From: Bacteroidota bacterium
Lineage (GTDB): Bacteria; Bacteroidota; Bacteroidia; Flavobacteriales; Weeksellaceae
Length of the DNA stretch: 64,000 nt
Assembly (NCBI GenBank): GCA_023458415.1
Contig: JAEWZO010000002.1
Location: 1-64,000, forward strand
Direction: 5' to 3'
The notes under the pieces are model-generated. The model was not told where the DNA came from and did not search any database. It saw only the letters and a program-made list of their open reading frames with translations. Position 1 is the first letter of the stretch. Each line of letters opens with the position of its first letter. A program made the translations under genes and the position numbers. Below are positions 61,235-64,000 of the stretch, piece after piece.

Positions 61235-61777
61235 TTATTTAGCTTCAAGAACAACGTCGTCAATTACCCATTGCTCATTATTATCGTTATTACGCATTAC
61301 TATTCTTAATCCTACAATAGTATTAGGAATATTTGTTATACTCACATAAGTGAGCCCATCGTCACCTGAAGAGCTTTTATGTATCGAAGGATTTCCAAAA
61401 ATTGTTGTGGCAATTCCGGTAGCATTAAAATCCCATGTTCGATTACTAGTAGCTCCTTCAATTCTAATTTGCTCAGTAAATCCTGTGCCATTATCAATTT
61501 CAACAGCGACATAATCGGTAGTTTCAGCACCATTATTAGCATTACCAGAGAAAGAGGCAAGCCTGAAAGAGAGTTCAAGATTATTGCTATAAGCCGAGGC
61601 ATCAAGTGTTCCAGATGTAATAATTCCTGTATTACTACTTGCCGACCGTTGTAATCCCCAGTCCGGTGAAACCCATCGCGGAGAATTTGGTGTATTTCCG
61701 TTAGAATTTACAAAAGTAATTCCGGATCCAAATCTTTTATTTCCGGGCCGCAATATATGAAATAATAATGTTAACAT
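61235..61777 (-). CDS. Secreted-type beta-rich protein lacking a signal peptide (possible remnant)
   Basis: A 180-residue protein, not assigned to a family. The region from residue ~60 (NNLELSFRLASFSGNANNGAETTDYVAVEIDNGTGF) to the end (IVGLRIVMRNNDNNEQWVIDDVVLEAK) has the sequence style of a jelly-roll module that normally lies inside large secreted Bacteroidota proteins. The N-terminus MLTLLFHILRPGNKRFG is not a convincing signal peptide, and no C-terminal T9SS sorting domain follows. It may be a decayed or partial cargo gene, or a free-standing module. A short AGGAA site precedes the ATG. Confidence 0.55.
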   Translation of the reverse strand: MLTLLFHILRPGNKRFGSGITFVNSNGNTPNSPRWVSPDWGLQRSASSNTGIITSGTLDASAYSNNLELSFRLASFSGNANNGAETTDYVAVEIDNGTGFTEQIRIEGATSNRTWDFNATGIATTIFGNPSIHKSSSGDDGLTYVSITNIPNTIVGLRIVMRNNDNNEQWVIDDVVLEAK

Positions 61778-61847
61778 TTCCTTATATAAATAAACTTATC
61801 ATAATATTAATATGATTAAAGAATAGTTAGGTCAAAAAGCATTTATT

Positions 61848-61855
61848 TAACTTTG
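61848..61855 (+). promoter_or_regulatory. TAnnTTTG -7 box for era
   Basis: TAACTTTG followed by CATAATT, 19 nt before the era ATG. Confidence 0.65.
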
Positions 61856-61874
61856 CATAATTAAACAAAAAAGC

Positions 61875-62750
61875 ATGCATAAAGCAGGATTTGTAAATAT
61901 AGTAGGTAAACCCAACGTTGGAAAGTCAACACTTCTTAACGCACTGATGGGAGAGAAGTTGGCTATCGTGACACAAAAAGCGCAAACCACTCGTCACAGA
62001 ATTTTCGGAATTTATAACGAAGAAGATCTTCAGATTGTATTCTCCGACACGCCGGGAGTTCTCGATCCAAAATATGGTCTTCAGGAAAAAATGATGGATT
62101 TTGTAAAAGATTCATTACAGGATGCAGATGTTTTTCTTTTCATTGTGGACATCACTGATAAATCGGAACCTAATGAATTCCTGATAGAAAAACTCAATAA
62201 AATTCCGGTGCCGGTTCTTATTCTGATTAATAAGATTGATGCTTCCAACCAAGGTGATTTGGAAACGGCGATGCAGCTTTGGCATGAGAGAATTCCGAAA
62301 GCTGAGATTCTTCCGATTTCTGCTTTGAAGAATTTTAATACAGAAATTATTCTGCCGAAACTGAAATCTTTACTTCCGGAAAACCCGCCATATTACGACA
62401 AAGACCAATTTACAGACAAGCCTGAGCGTTTTTTTGTTAATGAAGCTATCCGGGAAAAAATTCTATTGAATTTCGAAAAGGAAATTCCGTATGCCGTAGA
62501 AGTGGTTACCGAACAGTTCAAAGAAAAAGAGGGTATTATCTTTATTGATTCTATAATATATGTTGAGCGTGACACGCAGAAAGGAATCATCATTGGTCAC
62601 AAAGGTGAAGCCATTAAGAAAGTTGGAACTGAAGCGAGAATTGATTTAGAAAAATTCTTCGCCAAGAAAATCCATCTCAACCTGTTTGTAAAAGTGAAAA
62701 AAGACTGGCGCAAAAACGACCGCGATCTTAAAAACTTCGGTTACCGCTAA
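61875..62750 (+). CDS. era: GTPase Era
   Basis: A 291-residue ribosome-assembly GTPase that binds 16S rRNA. Visible: P-loop GKPNVGKSTLLNALMG near residue 12, TTRHRIFGI (switch I), DTPGVLDP near residue 60, NKID near residue 117, and the C-terminal KH domain with IIGHKGEAIKKVGTEARIDLEKFF near residue 238. Full family length. Confidence 0.97.
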   Translation: MHKAGFVNIVGKPNVGKSTLLNALMGEKLAIVTQKAQTTRHRIFGIYNEEDLQIVFSDTPGVLDPKYGLQEKMMDFVKDSLQDADVFLFIVDITDKSEPNEFLIEKLNKIPVPVLILINKIDASNQGDLETAMQLWHERIPKAEILPISALKNFNTEIILPKLKSLLPENPPYYDKDQFTDKPERFFVNEAIREKILLNFEKEIPYAVEVVTEQFKEKEGIIFIDSIIYVERDTQKGIIIGHKGEAIKKVGTEARIDLEKFFAKKIHLNLFVKVKKDWRKNDRDLKNFGYR

Positions 62751-62789
62751 ACGATTTTAGCTAAAAAAGAAGGTGTTGAAGATTTTTAT

Positions 62790-62797
62790 TAGCTTTG
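62790..62797 (+). promoter_or_regulatory. TAnnTTTG -7 box for doxX
   Basis: TAGCTTTG, 18 nt before the ATG at 62816. It covers the alternative in-frame TTG at 62795, which is therefore not the start. Confidence 0.6.
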
Positions 62798-62815
62798 TTC
62801 AAAATTGATGAAAAA

Positions 62816-63247
62816 ATGAACTATTTAACTTCTGTCCGCTCCAATCCGGCTGCTGTTAATGTGGTTTCACTTTTAGTGAGAATTTTAGTAGGAGTCAGTA
62901 TGATTATTCTGCATGGCCTGCCAAAACTTGAAAAACTGATGCAGGGCGGCGATATAAAATTTTTCAATTTTCTGGGAATCGGTGCTGAACCGAGCTTAAT
63001 TATCGCGCTACTTTTGGAAATTATCTGTTCCTTTCTTATTATTTTGGGACTTTTTACCCGTCTCGGTGCAGGAATGCTGATTCTCGTAATGCTTGTTGCA
63101 GCTTTCGGCGCTCATGCAGGCGACGGTTTTAAAGTTCAGGAAACCAGTTTAATTTATCTGTGTCTGTATCTTTTGATTTTTGTGTACGGACCGGGAAAAT
63201 ACTCCGTAGATGCAATGATCAGCCGAAGACGCGAATCCCGTTGGTAA
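62816..63247 (+). CDS. DoxX family membrane protein
   Basis: A 143-residue protein with four membrane helices: VVSLLVRILVGVSMIILHGLPKL, LIIALLLEIICSFLIILGLFTRLG, AGMLILVMLVAAFGAH and SLIYLCLYLLIFVYGPG. The layout and the GLFTRLGA segment match the DoxX family, which includes subunits linked to quinol or thiosulfate oxidation and many uncharacterised homologues. Function here unknown. A terminator follows. Confidence 0.88.
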   Translation: MNYLTSVRSNPAAVNVVSLLVRILVGVSMIILHGLPKLEKLMQGGDIKFFNFLGIGAEPSLIIALLLEIICSFLIILGLFTRLGAGMLILVMLVAAFGAHAGDGFKVQETSLIYLCLYLLIFVYGPGKYSVDAMISRRRESRW

Positions 63248-63266
63248 ATTTTTAAAAATGTATATC

Positions 63267-63296
63267 AATGCAGTACTTAGGTGCTGCATTTTTTAT
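63267..63296 (+). terminator. Terminator after doxX
   Basis: A 10-bp stem AATGCAGTAC (63267-63276) / GTGCTGCATT (63281-63290) with one G-U pair, then T residues. Confidence 0.8.
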
Positions 63297-63330
63297 TTAT
63301 TAATCGTAATTTTCGTAAAAATTTGATTAT

Positions 63331-64000
63331 ATGAAGTTAAAACTAACCGTGTTCATGCTGGCTTATCTTAATTTTGGATTCGCTCAGGAAAACATCACAT
63401 TTCAAAAACCTTCGCAGGAAATTCTTCAACTTGCTGATTATCAAAGAGCGCCATCCATTATGATGGACAGCAACAAAGAATGGCTTATCTTAAGTTATCG
63501 AGACACCTACAAATCTTTGGACGATCTGAATCAGGAAGAAATGCGTTTAGGCGGACTGAGAATAAATCCGGTAACCAATATTTCCAGTACTGTAACGTAC
63601 ATCAATAATCTTAAAGTAAGAAAACTGAAAGATAAAAATGAAATTCAAGTAAAAGGATTGCCGGCTAATCCGAAAATTACCAACTTTAGCTTTTCTCCGG
63701 ATCAGAAGAAAATTGCATTTACCAACACCATTCAGAACGGAGTGGAGTTGTGGGTACTCGATTTGGCAACGGCAACAGCAAAAAAACTCACATCAGTAAA
63801 TCTTAATGCGAATCTTGGAATGCCGTTTACATGGTACAAAGATTCCGAAAACCTTTTGGTAAAAGTACTTCCGGAAAATCGTCCCGCACTTTTGGACGAA
63901 AAGAAAAACCTTCCGACTGGTCCTACAGTTTCAACATCCGATGGAAAAGTTTCTCAGAACAGAACCTATCAGGATCTTTTGAAAAACCCACAGGACGAGC
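63331..64000 (+). CDS. S9 family peptidase, N-terminal part (3' truncated by window)
   Basis: An open frame from ATG 63331 to the window end, 223 codons without a stop. A signal peptide (MKLKLTVFMLAYLNFGFAQ) is followed by a seven-bladed-propeller-like start: PSIMMDSNKEWLILSYRDTYKSLDDLNQEEMRLGGLRINP, then TNFSFSPDQKKIAFTNTIQNGVELWVLDLATATAKKLT, the style of prolyl oligopeptidase/DPP-IV N-terminal blades (WD40-like TolB repeats). The catalytic alpha/beta-hydrolase domain would lie beyond the window. Probably a periplasmic or exported serine peptidase. Confidence 0.85.
   Translation, partial: MKLKLTVFMLAYLNFGFAQENITFQKPSQEILQLADYQRAPSIMMDSNKEWLILSYRDTYKSLDDLNQEEMRLGGLRINPVTNISSTVTYINNLKVRKLKDKNEIQVKGLPANPKITNFSFSPDQKKIAFTNTIQNGVELWVLDLATATAKKLTSVNLNANLGMPFTWYKDSENLLVKVLPENRPALLDEKKNLPTGPTVSTSDGKVSQNRTYQDLLKNPQDE

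Noticed and set aside
61869..61883. Fourth MarR site at the era start (GCATGCATAA)
   Set aside because: Only part of the palindrome is present and it overlaps the era start codon region downstream of the promoter; no functional link to fatty-acid oxidation.

Overview
The window reads as a chromosomal segment of a Bacteroidota bacterium, most likely a flavobacterium of the Chryseobacterium/Kaistella type (Weeksellaceae). Support from the sequence: AT-rich DNA with compact gene spacing; a type IX secretion (T9SS) type B C-terminal sorting domain; families largely confined to this phylum (DUF3098 after ftsX, DUF4286, the BT0820-type HAD protein); a fused alpha/beta E1 subunit; and repeated use of the Bacteroidota sigma factor -7 box TAnnTTTG, found in front of more than twenty genes. 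No rRNA, tRNA, CRISPR array, insertion sequence or prophage was seen. Almost all of the window is core metabolism and housekeeping.

Layout. 1-5.5 kb: the 3' part of a 2-oxoacid dehydrogenase E1 gene, an acyltransferase, lpdA, a patatin-like lipase and dgkA. 5.5-9.3 kb (minus): a serC-serA-DUF1015 operon and a two-cluster ferredoxin. 9.3-15.6 kb: a LuxC-like acyl-CoA reductase, DUF4286, gyrA, a secreted TPR protein and a DtxR/MntR-type regulator with a separate mini-transcript upstream. 15.7-22.5 kb: a threonine-aldolase-like enzyme, tag, a nucleoside phosphorylase, SUI1, a CPBP protease, rdgB, rnz and TIGR02757. 22.5-27.4 kb: a DUF1003 protein with heptad repeats, then a giant T9SS cargo gene interrupted by one in-frame amber codon. 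27.4-32.8 kb: rsmA, then ftsX-DUF3098-uppP-truB-OMP-rluF and a small HD hydrolase. 32.8-41.5 kb (minus): a CPA2 antiporter and a fatty-acid beta-oxidation operon marR-fadN-fadA-(S23 cassette)-fadE. 41.6-44.1 kb (minus): tlpA and a FecCD/FecE-type ABC transporter. 44.1-52.6 kb: a PaaE-like reductase, SanA/YdcF, udk, ftsB/divIC, mutA, a methyltransferase, an OmpA lipoprotein, an M20 dipeptidase and an SDR. 52.8-54.5 kb: etfBA. 54.6-64 kb: prfC, gpmI, a candidate small RNA, an acyl-ACP desaturase, HAD, map, a methyltransferase, era, doxX and the 5' part of an S9 peptidase.

The strongest systems-level signal is a predicted fatty-acid-oxidation regulon. The palindrome TATGCATGCATA occurs three times in 64 kb: twice upstream of the marR-fad operon and once upstream of etfBA, 11 kb away. 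In the marR and etfB promoters it lies just upstream of the -7 box. The fad operon would feed electrons to ETF, so co-repression by the MarR protein makes biochemical sense. It parallels the Bacillus fadNAE/etfBA regulon but would use a regulator from a different family.

Other points of interest are the amber-interrupted adhesin, the inverted-repeat-flanked S23 gene inside the fad operon, two very short transcription units with mini-ORFs and terminators (upstream of the DtxR-family gene and of the desaturase), a 22-bp-spaced direct repeat upstream of the aldolase gene, and Ala at the Ser83-equivalent position of GyrA.
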